64,000 bases of DNA from AC-32 sp963765785 (lineage in GTDB: Bacteria; Actinomycetota; Thermoleophilia; Gaiellales; Gaiellaceae): contig CAVXXW010000019.1 in NCBI GenBank assembly GCA_963765785.1, forward strand, positions 282,790-346,789, written 5' to 3'. How positions within the stretch are numbered: position 1 is the stretch's first letter; every line of letters begins with the position of its first letter. The notes under the pieces are model-generated. The model saw only the letters and a program-made list of their open reading frames with translations. It did no database searches and was not told where the DNA came from. Shown here piece by piece: positions 31,700-40,934 of the stretch. The translations under genes and the position numbers were made by a program.

Positions 31700-31746
31700 G
31701 GCCTTCTAAGCCGTTGGTCGGAGGTTCGAATCCTCCCAGGCGCATC
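31700..31746 (+). repeat. attR: 47-bp direct repeat of the tRNA-Arg 3' end
   Basis: It contains the anticodon-side, T-arm and 3' acceptor of tRNA-Arg without the 5' half. Differences from attL keep the T-stem paired (GGAGG/CCTCC), so this is likely the displaced original tRNA 3' end. Confidence 0.85.
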
Positions 31747-31751
31747 TCGAG

Positions 31752-32174
31752 ATGTGGGCCGTCGAGCCCAGCGTCGAGACGAGCGCGGACGCACAGGCGG
31801 TCTGGCGCCTCTGGGCCGACGTCGAGCGCTGGCCCGAGCGGAACGCCGGCGTCGAGCGGATCGAGCTTCGCGGCCCGTTTGCCGTCGGCAGCACGATCCT
31901 GATGACGCCGCCCGGTGACGAGCCTGTCGAGCTGCGCATCGCCGAAGTGGTCGCGCCGGAGCTGTTCGTCGACGAGGCGGACGGCGGCGAGTTCGTCGTG
32001 CGCACCACGCATCGGGTCGATGCCGTCGGCGACGGACGGTCGCGGATCACCTACCGGATGGAAATCACGGGCCAGGCGTCCGAGACAGTGGGCCCGGCGA
32101 TCGGTCCCGAGATCCGCGCCGACTTCCCCGACCTGCTTGCAGCGCTGGCCGCGCGCGCTGAGGGCCTCGATTGA
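31752..32174 (+). CDS. SRPBCC (START-like, polyketide-cyclase/activator type) protein
   Basis: A 140-residue protein with the pattern of the START/SRPBCC hydrophobic-pocket family: VETSADAQAVWRLWADVERWPERN (helix and first strands), VGSTILMTPP, and a final long helix FPDLLAALAARAEGL. Such proteins bind lipids, aromatic compounds or hydrophobic ligands; the ligand cannot be told. It starts 6 nt after attR, so its old promoter region may have been altered by the integration. Confidence 0.85.
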   Translation: MWAVEPSVETSADAQAVWRLWADVERWPERNAGVERIELRGPFAVGSTILMTPPGDEPVELRIAEVVAPELFVDEADGGEFVVRTTHRVDAVGDGRSRITYRMEITGQASETVGPAIGPEIRADFPDLLAALAARAEGLD

Positions 32175-32215
32175 GCGGCGGTTGAATTTCGCATCGGCGG
32201 GGTATTCACGCCGCC

Positions 32216-32578
32216 ATGGGAATCGTCATCAGCCTGATCTTGCTCGCTTTCGGGGCAATCCTCACGTGGGCCGTCAACACCAGCGGCGGCACCGTCGACC
32301 CGCAGGTCGTCGGCGTCATCCTGATGCTCGTCGGGATCATCGTCTTCCTGATCTCGCTGGTCCTCTGGCGCAGCTGGTGGGGCGCCGGCTTCTGGGGCTG
32401 GGCCCCTGGGTACGCAGGCCCGGCCGACGAGGTCGTTGTGCGGCGTCGCGTGTATCGCCCGGCGGTGCGGCGAACGACCCACATCGAGGAAGTACCGCCC
32501 CCCGCCCGCCGGGCCTCCCGCTCCGTAGACGCGCGACCCGACAACCGATCGGGACGCGCGGTGGGTCGTCCGAGGTGA
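32216..32578 (+). CDS. Small two-TM membrane protein (DUF6458-like)
   Basis: A 120-residue protein with two membrane segments (VISLILLAFGAILTWAVN and VGVILMLVGIIVFLISLVLW) joined by a short SGGTVDPQVV loop, then WWGAGFWGWAPG and a basic tail. This loop and layout match the actinobacterial DUF6458 family, known only by sequence. It ends next to tRNA-Arg(TCG). Confidence 0.75.
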   Translation: MGIVISLILLAFGAILTWAVNTSGGTVDPQVVGVILMLVGIIVFLISLVLWRSWWGAGFWGWAPGYAGPADEVVVRRRVYRPAVRRTTHIEEVPPPARRASRSVDARPDNRSGRAVGRPR

Positions 32579-32649
32579 TGGCCCCGGGAGGAGTCGAACC
32601 TCCGCACGCGGATTCGAAGTCCGCCGCTCTTCCGCTGAGCTACGGGGCC
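32579..32649 (-). tRNA. tRNA-Arg(TCG)
   Basis: On the minus strand: acceptor GGCCCCG/CGGGGCC, D-arm GCTCAGCGGAAGAGC, anticodon loop CTTCGAA giving TCG, T-arm GGAGGTTCGACTCCTCC, discriminator A. Confidence 0.93.
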
Positions 32650-32703
32650 TCGCTCCGATCAGTGTGACAGACCCTCTGCGCGCTCCCGGCCGAGCGCGCG
32701 AAG

Positions 32704-32777
32704 GGTGGCGGAGGGGACTCGAACCCCCGACCACCGGGACCACAACCCGGGGCTCTACCAACTGAGCTACCGCCACC
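32704..32777 (-). tRNA. tRNA-His(GTG)
   Basis: The anticodon loop TTGTGGT gives GTG. The extra G at position -1 (base 32777 read on the minus strand) opposite a C discriminator (32704) is the known identity mark of tRNA-His. Confidence 0.95.
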
Positions 32778-32814
32778 GCGCAGCACGGACAGGATAGCCG
32801 TGCAGAGGCGAAGC

Positions 32815-33015
32815 TTAGGCCGCGCTCGCCGGAATGTGACGCCGAATGAGCGCCCTGACGAGCTCCTGCTGCAGGCGGACGAGCTCGGCGCGGTTGCGCT
32901 CCAGCTCCTCGCGCGAAGCGCCGACGGAGCGCAGGGTCTGGCGCTCGTAGACGACGCCGCGGATCTCGTCGCTGAGGGACTCGACGGTGGGAAATTCGAC
33001 GACGATTGCGTTCAT
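32815..33015 (-). CDS. Small hypothetical protein, 66 aa
   Basis: A soluble 66-residue protein, MNAIVVEFPTVESLSDEIRG then a long helix (RQTLRSVGASREELERNRAE and following residues). It has good codon bias and is likely real. No domain is recognised. It lies between tRNA-His and tRNA-Leu. Confidence 0.65.
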   Translation of the reverse strand: MNAIVVEFPTVESLSDEIRGVVYERQTLRSVGASREELERNRAELVRLQQELVRALIRRHIPASAA

Positions 33016-33097
33016 GGCCGACTGTAGGACTACGACCCGGTGAATTAGTTAGTCGCAAGCGGTTTCCTTCATCTCCGCTCTATCCTTGTCCGGCACC

Positions 33098-33183
33098 GCG
33101 GGCGTGGCGGAATTGGCAGACGCGGCGGGTTTAGGTCCCGTTGGAGCTCAGGCTCCTTAGAGGTTCGAGTCCTCTCGCCCGCA
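33098..33183 (+). tRNA. tRNA-Leu(TAG)
   Basis: Long variable arm (TTGGAGCTCAGGCTCC region) as in leucine tRNAs; acceptor GCGGGCG/CGCCCGC; anticodon loop TTTAGGT giving TAG at 33132-33134. Its last base, the discriminator A, is also the first base of the downstream ATG. Confidence 0.95.
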
Positions 33184-34121
33184 TGATGTTGGCGCACTGG
33201 GACGACGTCGAAGGCTTCCGCCTCGAGAAGGGCCCGATGGCGGCGACGTGGCAACGGGTCGGCGACGCCGCAGGGGCGAAGACGGTCGGGATCAGCCGGG
33301 TCTGCGTCGAGCCCGGGCGGCTGCCGACGCCGCCGCACTCGCACGGGCTCTCGGAGGAGATCTACTACGTGCTCGGCGGGTCGGGCCTCCTCTGGCAGGA
33401 CGAGGCGGTCTGCGAGGTGCGCGCCGGCGACACGATCGTCCAGGTCGCGGATCACTTCGAGCACACGCTCAAGGCAGGCCCGGAGGGGCTCGAGTACCTC
33501 GTCTTCGGCACGCGGCACCCGGTCGAGTTCGGCTGGCTGCCGCGCTCGCGGGCCTTGCGGTTCGGCTACCCGTGGGTCGAAGGCCGTACGGACAACCCGT
33601 GGGAGATCGAGGCCGAGGTCGGCGAGCTCGAGTTCGCCGAGGCGGGCGCGCGGCCGCAGAACGTGGTCGCCTTGGACGAGCTGCCGCTCGACGAGGTGGG
33701 GCACAAGGAGCTCGCGGGCAGCGCCGGTTCCGAGCGCTCCGGGCTGAACTGGCACCGCTCCGGGCACCGCCGGCGCGCCGTGCCGCCGCACTGCCACTCC
33801 GCCGAAGAGGAGGCGTTCGTCGTGCTGGAGGGGACCGGGACGTTGGAGCTGCTGCCCACACCGAGGTTGGCCGACAACGGCGTCGAGCCGGAATCCCACG
33901 AGCTGCGGCCTGGTCACGTGGTCGGAAGGCCGGCGGGGACGCGGGTCGCGCACTCGATCGTCGGCGGCCCCGACGGGATCTCGTACCTCGCGTACGGCAC
34001 ACGCGACCCGAACGACATCGTCTACTACCCGCGCTCGAACAAGATCTCGTTCCGCGGTGTAGGAGTGATCGCGCGGCTGGAGCACCTCGCCTACGGCGAC
34101 GGCGAGCCGGACGACTTCTAG
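33183..34121 (+). CDS. Double cupin protein
   Basis: A 312-residue protein with two cupin domains. The first has PHSHGLSEEIYYVLGGSG and HFEHTL; the second has PPHCHSAEEEAFVVLEGTG and VAHSIVGG. Both keep the His/Glu/His metal ligands of cupins, so it may be a dioxygenase, isomerase or storage-type binder. No reaction can be assigned. The first ATG (33183) shares its A with the 3' end of tRNA-Leu; another ATG at 33186 is equally possible. The mRNA may be released by tRNA processing. Confidence 0.85.
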   Translation: MMLAHWDDVEGFRLEKGPMAATWQRVGDAAGAKTVGISRVCVEPGRLPTPPHSHGLSEEIYYVLGGSGLLWQDEAVCEVRAGDTIVQVADHFEHTLKAGPEGLEYLVFGTRHPVEFGWLPRSRALRFGYPWVEGRTDNPWEIEAEVGELEFAEAGARPQNVVALDELPLDEVGHKELAGSAGSERSGLNWHRSGHRRRAVPPHCHSAEEEAFVVLEGTGTLELLPTPRLADNGVEPESHELRPGHVVGRPAGTRVAHSIVGGPDGISYLAYGTRDPNDIVYYPRSNKISFRGVGVIARLEHLAYGDGEPDDF

Positions 34122-34158
34122 AAGCCTCTCGGCGGCGGCCCCTCGGGCCTTTGCTTGA

Positions 34159-35519
34159 ATGGTCCGGGCGATGGCGACGCAGGTCGAGGAGTTGCCGGAC
34201 AACAAGGTCCGGCTCACAGTCGAGGTGCCCCAGGGCGATCTCGAGCATGCAGTCGAGCACGCGACCCACGACCTGGCCGAGTCGGTCAAGGTCCCCGGCT
34301 TCCGGCAGGGCAAGGTGCCGCCAAAGGTCCTCGAGGCGCGCATCGGCCGCGAGCGCATCTTCCGCGAGGCGGTCGAGAGCCACATCAGCGGCTGGTTCGT
34401 GAACGCGGCCGAGGGCACGCGCATCCGGCCGGTCGCCGCGCCCGAGTACGAGTACGAGCTGCCGAGCTCCGAGGACGACGAGTTCTCGTTCACGGCGACG
34501 GTCGCCGTGCAGCCGAAGCCCGAGCTCGCCGACTGGACGCAGCTCGAGGTTCCATACGAGGAGCCCGAGATCCCGGAGGGCCTGGTCGACCAGGAGCTCG
34601 AGGCGCTGCGCGAGTCGGTGGCCGAGCTCGCACCCGTCGAGGGGCGCCCGGCCAAGACCGGCGACGTCGTCGTGATCGACGCGCTCGACGAGAACGGCGA
34701 AGGCCAGCGCGACCTCGTAGTGGAGCTCGGCGACGGCCGGCTCGTCGAGGAGATCGAGCGCGCGCTGACCGGCGCCACGCAGGGTGAGAAGAAGCAGGTC
34801 GAGTTCGAGGCAGTCGACGGCGAGACGGCGAAGGCGACCGTCGAGGTCAAGGAGCTCAAAGAGAAGGTGCTGCCGCCGCTCGACGACGAGCTGGCGCGCG
34901 CGGCGAGCGAGTTCGACACGCTCGACGAGCTGCGCGCTGACATCGAGCGCCGCGTCCGCGAGGTGCTCGAGGAGGAGGCCGAGACGCGCTTCCGCGCCGA
35001 GGCGATCGACCGGCTCGTCGAGGCCTCGAAGGTGCAGGTCGGGGGGCCGCTCGTCGAGGCGCGCACGCGCGAGCTGCTGAACGGCCTCGGGCGCTCGCTC
35101 GAGAGCCGCGGCATCAGCGCCGAGGCCTACTTCCAGCTCTCGGGCCAGACTGCCGAGCAGCTCGTCCAGCGGATGAGCGCCGAAGCGGCGCTCTCGGTTG
35201 CGCGCGAGCTCGTGCTCGAGGCCGTCGCCGACCAGCTCGACCTCCAGGTAGACGACGTCGAGATCGAGGAGCTGATCCGCGAGCAGGCCGAGCTCGCGGA
35301 GGACGACGCCGACGAGGCGGTCAAGCAGGTTTTCGACTCCGGCCGCCAGGAGGTGCTGCGTTCCGACCTACGTCTGCGCAAGGCGCTCGACCGCATCGCG
35401 GCCGAGTCGAAGCGCATCCCGGCCGACGTCGCGCGCGCCCGCGACGAGATCTGGACGCCCGACAAGGATTCCCCTCAGACCGAGACGAAACTGTGGACCC
35501 CCGGCAGCAAGGAGCCAGC

Positions 35520-35523
<4 letters not shown>
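34159..35523 (+). CDS. tig: Trigger factor
   Basis: A 454-residue ribosome-associated chaperone. The ribosome-binding signature is VKVPGFRQGKVPPKVLE in the N-domain (residues about 45-60), followed by an FKBP-type prolyl isomerase domain (EGRPAKTGDVVVIDALDENG) and a helical C-domain. It binds nascent chains at the tunnel exit. Two starts are possible: 34159 and the ATG of MATQVEEL at 34171. No strong ribosome-binding site is seen. Its TGA overlaps the clpP ATG. Confidence 0.95.
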
Positions 35524-36137
<614 letters not shown>

Positions 36138-36178
36138 CCCTAGCACTCCGGGTCAATCCGAGGTAAAAGGAGACAGAG

Positions 36179-37453
36179 GTGGCTCGCGCATCGGACGGCA
36201 ACGAGCAGCTGCTCTGCAGTTTTTGCGGCAAGAGTCAGCGGCAGGTCAAGAAGCTCATCGCAGGACCCGGGGTCTACATCTGCGATGAATGCATCGACCT
36301 CTGCAACGAGATCATCGACGAGGAGCTCACCGCTCCCGCGCAGCTCGACCTCGACAACCTGCCTCGCCCGCGCGACATCTACGCCGTCCTGAACGACTAC
36401 GTCGTCTCGCAGGAGGAGGCGAAACGCACGCTCTCCGTCGCCGTCTACAACCACTACAAGCGCGTCCAGATGGCGGCGGAGGACGACGACGTCGAATTGC
36501 AGAAGTCGAACATCCTCCTGCTCGGCCCGACCGGATGCGGGAAGACGCTGCTGGCCCAGACGCTGGCGCGGATCCTCAACGTCCCGTTCGCGATCGCGGA
36601 TGCGACGGCGCTGACCGAGGCCGGGTACGTCGGCGAGGACGTCGAGAACATCCTCCTGAAGCTGATCCAGGCGGCGGACTTCGACATCAAGAAGGCCGAG
36701 ACCGGGATCATCTACATCGACGAGGTCGACAAGATTGCGCGCAAGGCGGACAACCCGTCCATCACGCGCGACGTCTCCGGCGAGGGCGTCCAGCAGGCGC
36801 TCCTGAAGATCCTCGAGGGCACGGTCGCCTCGGTGCCGCCGCAGGGCGGGCGCAAGCACCCGCACCAGGAGTTCCTCTCGATCGACACCACGAACATCCT
36901 CTTCATCTGCGGCGGCGCGTTCGCCGACCTGGAGAAGATCGTCGGGAAGCGGATCGGCAAGCACGCGATGGGCTTCGGCGCCGAGATCCGTTCGAAGAAC
37001 TCCTACGAGGCGTCCGAGATGCTCTCGCAGGTGATGCCGGAAGACTTGCTCTCCTACGGGCTGATCCCCGAGTTCATCGGCCGGCTGCCGGTCGTCTCGA
37101 CGGTGCATCAGCTGAAGCGCGAGGACCTGGTCCAGATCTTGACCGAGCCCAAGAACGCGCTCACCCGCCAGTTCCAGCGCTTTTTCGCCTACGACGACAT
37201 CGAGCTGGTCTTCACCGAGGAGGCGCTCTGGGAGATCGCCGAGAAGGCGCTCGCCCGTGAGACCGGCGCCCGCGGCCTGCGCTCGATCATCGAGGGCGCG
37301 CTGCTGGACGTGATGTTCGAGCTCCCGTCGCGCAAGGACGTCGTCAAGTGCGCGATCACCAAGGAGACGATCGCGCAGGGCATCAAGCCGACGCTCGTCA
37401 CGAGCGCCGGCGCCGACGACGAGCAAGAAGAGCTCGCCGAAGAGTCAGCCTAA
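36179..37453 (+). CDS. clpX: ATP-dependent Clp protease ATP-binding subunit ClpX
   Basis: A 424-residue AAA+ unfoldase. The zinc finger has Cys 13, 16, 35 and 38, Walker A GPTGCGKT is at 116-123, Walker B reads IIYIDEVDKI. A MGFG loop is in the place of the IGF loop that binds ClpP. GTG 36179 is chosen because of AAAAGGAG just upstream. It pairs with clpP 41 nt upstream, probably co-transcribed with tig-clpP. Confidence 0.97.
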   Translation: MARASDGNEQLLCSFCGKSQRQVKKLIAGPGVYICDECIDLCNEIIDEELTAPAQLDLDNLPRPRDIYAVLNDYVVSQEEAKRTLSVAVYNHYKRVQMAAEDDDVELQKSNILLLGPTGCGKTLLAQTLARILNVPFAIADATALTEAGYVGEDVENILLKLIQAADFDIKKAETGIIYIDEVDKIARKADNPSITRDVSGEGVQQALLKILEGTVASVPPQGGRKHPHQEFLSIDTTNILFICGGAFADLEKIVGKRIGKHAMGFGAEIRSKNSYEASEMLSQVMPEDLLSYGLIPEFIGRLPVVSTVHQLKREDLVQILTEPKNALTRQFQRFFAYDDIELVFTEEALWEIAEKALARETGARGLRSIIEGALLDVMFELPSRKDVVKCAITKETIAQGIKPTLVTSAGADDEQEELAEESA

Positions 37454-37545
37454 ACGGTCTACGGCCTAACCCGCGCAGACTCCGCGCCTTCGGCGCTCCG
37501 CTGCACGCTGGTTGGTGACCCACGCGGACGCCAGCGTTCGAGGAT

Positions 37546-38496
37546 CTAGTTCGGCTGGTCGGACTCCTGCGCGGCCTTGGCTCGGCCGAGGATCTCGCGC
37601 AGGCGCAGGGTCCGCAGCATCGCGTAGACGGCGATCGCACCGACGATCACGTTGAAGGCGGTGACCGCGACGTACTGGCCGACGCTGAAGGCCAGCAGGC
37701 GGGACGACGACGCCTCGCCTTTGAGCACGTAGACGAGCAGGCCCTGCTTCGTGCCGACGCCGCCGGGCGAGAACGGCAGCAGCGTCGAGAGGCTGTCGAC
37801 GACCTGCGCGAGGAGCGCGTTGTGGATCGAGGCGTGGACGTGGAAGGCTCGGAGGAAGAAGTAGAGCGAGGCGATCCGGAACACCCAGCTGAGCAGCTGC
37901 CAGCTCGCGACCTCGCGCGCGTAGCGCCGCCAGTCGCTCAGGATCCAGAAGCCACGGCCGACCTTCTGCTTGAAGTGGTCGACGTGCCGGGCCGCCCACC
38001 AGATTCCGACGATCAGCGCGGTCGACAGCAGCGCGAACCCCAGCGCGCCCCGCTTCGTCCGTGCCAGGAGCCACGTCCAGTCGAACGAGTGGATGCTCGG
38101 CAGGACGTGGAGGCTCGGCAGGACGCCCTGGGTCAGCGCCCACAGGAGGATCGTGCCTGCGAGCACGAAATCGAGCAGTGTCTCCGTGACGAGCGTCGAG
38201 GCGAGCGTGGTGTACGTCGTCCCCTCGACACGCCGGTGGACGAGGTAGACCTTCACCAGGTCGCCGGCCCGTCCCGGGACGATGGAGTTCACGCCGACGC
38301 CGGCGAGGTAGGCGCCGAGCACCGACCGCTGGGGAATCGGCGTCTTCGGGTACGAGGCCCGCAGGATGTTGCGCCACGCGATCGACCGGACGAAGAGCTT
38401 CGCGAACTGCAGGCCGAGCGCGATCGCGACCGCGAGCCAGCCGACATCTGTGACCTGGTCCCCAAAGACCTTGACCGCGTGAAAGAACTCGCCCAC
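37546..38496 (-). CDS. Flippase-like/LPG-synthase-TM-domain membrane protein
   Basis: A 316-residue membrane protein with about eight hydrophobic segments and the lysylphosphatidylglycerol-synthase-TM family motifs (NSIVPGRAGDLVKVYLVHRR; LLPFSPGGVGTKQG). It has no soluble catalytic domain, so it is likely a lipid flippase or an accessory of lipid modification. GTG 38496 is the start, divergent from valS with only 20 nt between. It converges with clpX. The tail is rich in charged residues. Confidence 0.85.
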   Translation of the reverse strand: MGEFFHAVKVFGDQVTDVGWLAVAIALGLQFAKLFVRSIAWRNILRASYPKTPIPQRSVLGAYLAGVGVNSIVPGRAGDLVKVYLVHRRVEGTTYTTLASTLVTETLLDFVLAGTILLWALTQGVLPSLHVLPSIHSFDWTWLLARTKRGALGFALLSTALIVGIWWAARHVDHFKQKVGRGFWILSDWRRYAREVASWQLLSWVFRIASLYFFLRAFHVHASIHNALLAQVVDSLSTLLPFSPGGVGTKQGLLVYVLKGEASSSRLLAFSVGQYVAVTAFNVIVGAIAVYAMLRTLRLREILGRAKAAQESDQPN

Positions 38497-38503
38497 GTCC
38501 TCG

Positions 38504-38509
38504 TAAACT
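38504..38509 (+). promoter_or_regulatory. -10 box (TAAACT) for valS
   Basis: TAAACT ends 7 nt before the ATG at 38517; no Shine-Dalgarno sequence lies between, so leaderless translation is likely. The promoter sits in the 20-nt gap upstream of the flippase start. Confidence 0.4.
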
Positions 38510-38516
38510 TGCCCGA

Positions 38517-40934
38517 ATGGAGCCGCTCTACAAGCCGGAGGGCGTCGAGGAGCGCTGGCAGCGCTCCTGGGAGGAGGAGGGTCTCTACGGCGCCGAGCCC
38601 GGGTCGGGCCGGGAGACGTTCGTCGTCGCCCACCCGCCGCCGAACGTCACGGGCGCGCTGCACACCGGGCACGCGCTGCAGATCTCGCTCGCGGACGCGC
38701 TCGTCCGCTGGCAGCGCATGCGCGGCTTCGAGACGGCGTTCCTGACCGGCTACGACCACGCGGGCATCTCGACGCAGAACGCGGTCGAGAAGCACCTCGT
38801 CGAACAGGGCACCTCGCGCGAGGAGGTCGGCCGCGAGCGGTTCGTCGAGATCGTCTGGGACTGGCTGCGGCAGTACGGCGGCACGATCATGGGCCAGTTC
38901 CGGCGGATGGGCGCCTCGATGGACTACCGGCGCGAGCGCTTCACGATGGACGACGCCTACGTGCGCGCGGTGATGCGCTTCTTCGTCCACCTCTACCGCA
39001 AGGGCTGGATCTACCGCGCCAACCGCATCATCAACTGGTGCCCGCACCACGAGACGGCGCTCTCCGATCTCGAGCTCGTGCACGAGGAGGTCGACGACGC
39101 GCTGACGTACATCCGCTACCCGTTCGTCGACGAGCCCGAGAACGGGGTCACGATCGCGACCGCGCGGCCCGCGACGATCCTCGCCGACGTCGCCGTGGCG
39201 GTCGCTCCCGGCGACGAGCGCTGGCGCGGCGCGGTCGGCCGCGAGGTGGTCGTGCCGTTCGTCGAGCGGATCGTGCGGGTGATCGAGGACGAGCGGGTCG
39301 ACCCGGAGTTCGGCACCGGCGCGCTGAAGGTCACTCCGGGGCACGATCCGATGGACTTCGAGATCGGCCGTGCCCACGGCCTGCCCGAGCTGACGGTGAT
39401 CGGCCCGGACGGCCGGATGAACGACGACGCGGGCGAGCTGGCGGGCGTGACGCAGGACGAGGCCGAGGAGCGCATCCTCGGCTGGATCAAGGAGCGCGGC
39501 CTGCTCGTCAAGCGCGAGGCGTACCGCCATTCGATCGCGCTCTGCGAGCGCTGCAAGTCGCGGATCGAGCCGCTGATCTCGCTCCAGTGGTGGTGCCGGA
39601 TGGACGAGCTGAAGCAGCCGGCGCTCGCGGCACTGCACGAGGAGCGCGTCCGCTACCACCCGCCGTCGCAGCACCGCTATGCGATCGACTCGCTCGAGAA
39701 CGCGCCCGACTGGAACATCTCGCGCCAGATCTGGTGGGGCCACCAGCTGCCGGTCTGGGAGTGCCCCGACGGTCACCTGACGGTCGAGGAGACCGAGCCC
39801 GAGGCCTGTGCCGAGTGCGGCTCCACAGAGCTGACGCGCAGCGACGACGTGCTCGACACCTGGTTCTCGTCCGCGCTCTGGCCGTTCGCCATCCTCGGCT
39901 GGCCGGAGGAGACGCCCGAGCTCGAGGCGTGGTACCCCGGCACCCTGAACACGACCGCGCGCGAGATCATCCGCCTCTGGGAGAACCGGATGATCTTCTC
40001 GGGGCTCGAGCTGATGGGCGACATCCCGTTCTCGGACGTGATCATCCACACGACGGTGCTCGCGCCGGACGGACGGCGGATGTCGAAGAGCCTCGGCACC
40101 GGGATCGACCCGCTGGAGCTGATCGAGCAGCACGGCGCCGATGCGACCCGCTACGGCCTCCTGAAGCTGACCTCGTCGCAGGACGTGCGCTTCTCCGAGG
40201 GCGCGATCGAGGAGGGCCGCAAGCTCGCGAACAAGCTCTGGAACGTCGCGCGCCTCGTTCTCGCCAACGTCGGCGACGCGCGTCCGGAGCAGCGGCCGCA
40301 AGCGCTCGAGGAGCGCTGGATCGCATGGCGGCTCGACCGGGCGCAGGCAGAGCTCGACGAGAGCTTTCGCGCGTTCGAGTTCTCGACGGCGACGAGCGTC
40401 CTCTACCACGCGACCTTCGACGACTTCTGCGACTGGTACGCCGAGGCGATCAAGCCGCGGCTCTACGACGGCGACGAGGACGCGCAGGCGACGGCGCTCG
40501 CGAACCTCGAGCGGCTGCTGAAGCTGCTCCACCCCCTGATGCCGCACGTGACCGAGGAGATCTGGTCGAACCTGCCCGGCCGTGAGACGAGGCTGATCGT
40601 GGCGCCGTGGCCGGTGCAGCTCGGGGCAGAGGACGCCGGGGAGGAGTTCGAGCCGATCCGGACCGCGGCCGAGGTCTTCCGGCGCGCAGGCGTGCGTCCG
40701 CAGCTGGGCGAGGAGCAGCAGCGGATCTTCGACGCCGTGGTCAAGCCGGAGCGGGCGAAGGCCGACGGCGGCAACGTCGAGGCGGAGGCCGACCGCCTCC
40801 GGGCCGAGATCGCCCGCGCTGAGGGGATGCTCGCCAACGAGCGCTTCGTGCAGAACGCGCCGGGAGACGTCGTCGACGCCGAGCGAGAGAAGCTGGAGCG
40901 GTACCGCCGTGAGCTCGATGCGCTCTCAGCTTGA
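38517..40934 (+). CDS. valS: Valyl-tRNA synthetase
   Basis: An 805-residue class I synthetase. HIGH appears as HTGHA near the N-terminus, KMSKS as RMSKSLGTG, and the CP1 editing domain is marked by PATILADVAVAV. The C-terminal coiled-coil arm (VEAEADRLRAEIARAEGMLA) is typical of ValRS. It charges tRNA-Val. At 805 residues it is somewhat short but complete. Its stop lies inside the start of folC, an overlap of 26 nt if GTG 40909 is used. Confidence 0.96.
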   Translation: MEPLYKPEGVEERWQRSWEEEGLYGAEPGSGRETFVVAHPPPNVTGALHTGHALQISLADALVRWQRMRGFETAFLTGYDHAGISTQNAVEKHLVEQGTSREEVGRERFVEIVWDWLRQYGGTIMGQFRRMGASMDYRRERFTMDDAYVRAVMRFFVHLYRKGWIYRANRIINWCPHHETALSDLELVHEEVDDALTYIRYPFVDEPENGVTIATARPATILADVAVAVAPGDERWRGAVGREVVVPFVERIVRVIEDERVDPEFGTGALKVTPGHDPMDFEIGRAHGLPELTVIGPDGRMNDDAGELAGVTQDEAEERILGWIKERGLLVKREAYRHSIALCERCKSRIEPLISLQWWCRMDELKQPALAALHEERVRYHPPSQHRYAIDSLENAPDWNISRQIWWGHQLPVWECPDGHLTVEETEPEACAECGSTELTRSDDVLDTWFSSALWPFAILGWPEETPELEAWYPGTLNTTAREIIRLWENRMIFSGLELMGDIPFSDVIIHTTVLAPDGRRMSKSLGTGIDPLELIEQHGADATRYGLLKLTSSQDVRFSEGAIEEGRKLANKLWNVARLVLANVGDARPEQRPQALEERWIAWRLDRAQAELDESFRAFEFSTATSVLYHATFDDFCDWYAEAIKPRLYDGDEDAQATALANLERLLKLLHPLMPHVTEEIWSNLPGRETRLIVAPWPVQLGAEDAGEEFEPIRTAAEVFRRAGVRPQLGEEQQRIFDAVVKPERAKADGGNVEAEADRLRAEIARAEGMLANERFVQNAPGDVVDAEREKLERYRRELDALSA

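Larger units (their letters stand above)
29365..31746. mobile_element. Decayed integrative element in tRNA-Arg(TCT)
   Basis: The 2.4-kb segment is bounded by the 47-bp tRNA repeats. It holds a candidate HEPN protein, a secreted coiled-coil protein, an unidentified gene, a tyrosine-recombinase C-terminal fragment (31190-31378) and a small coiled-coil protein. Its base use is less GC-biased than flanking DNA in places (30386-30767). Only the last part of an integrase remains, so it is probably immobile now. Confidence 0.8.
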
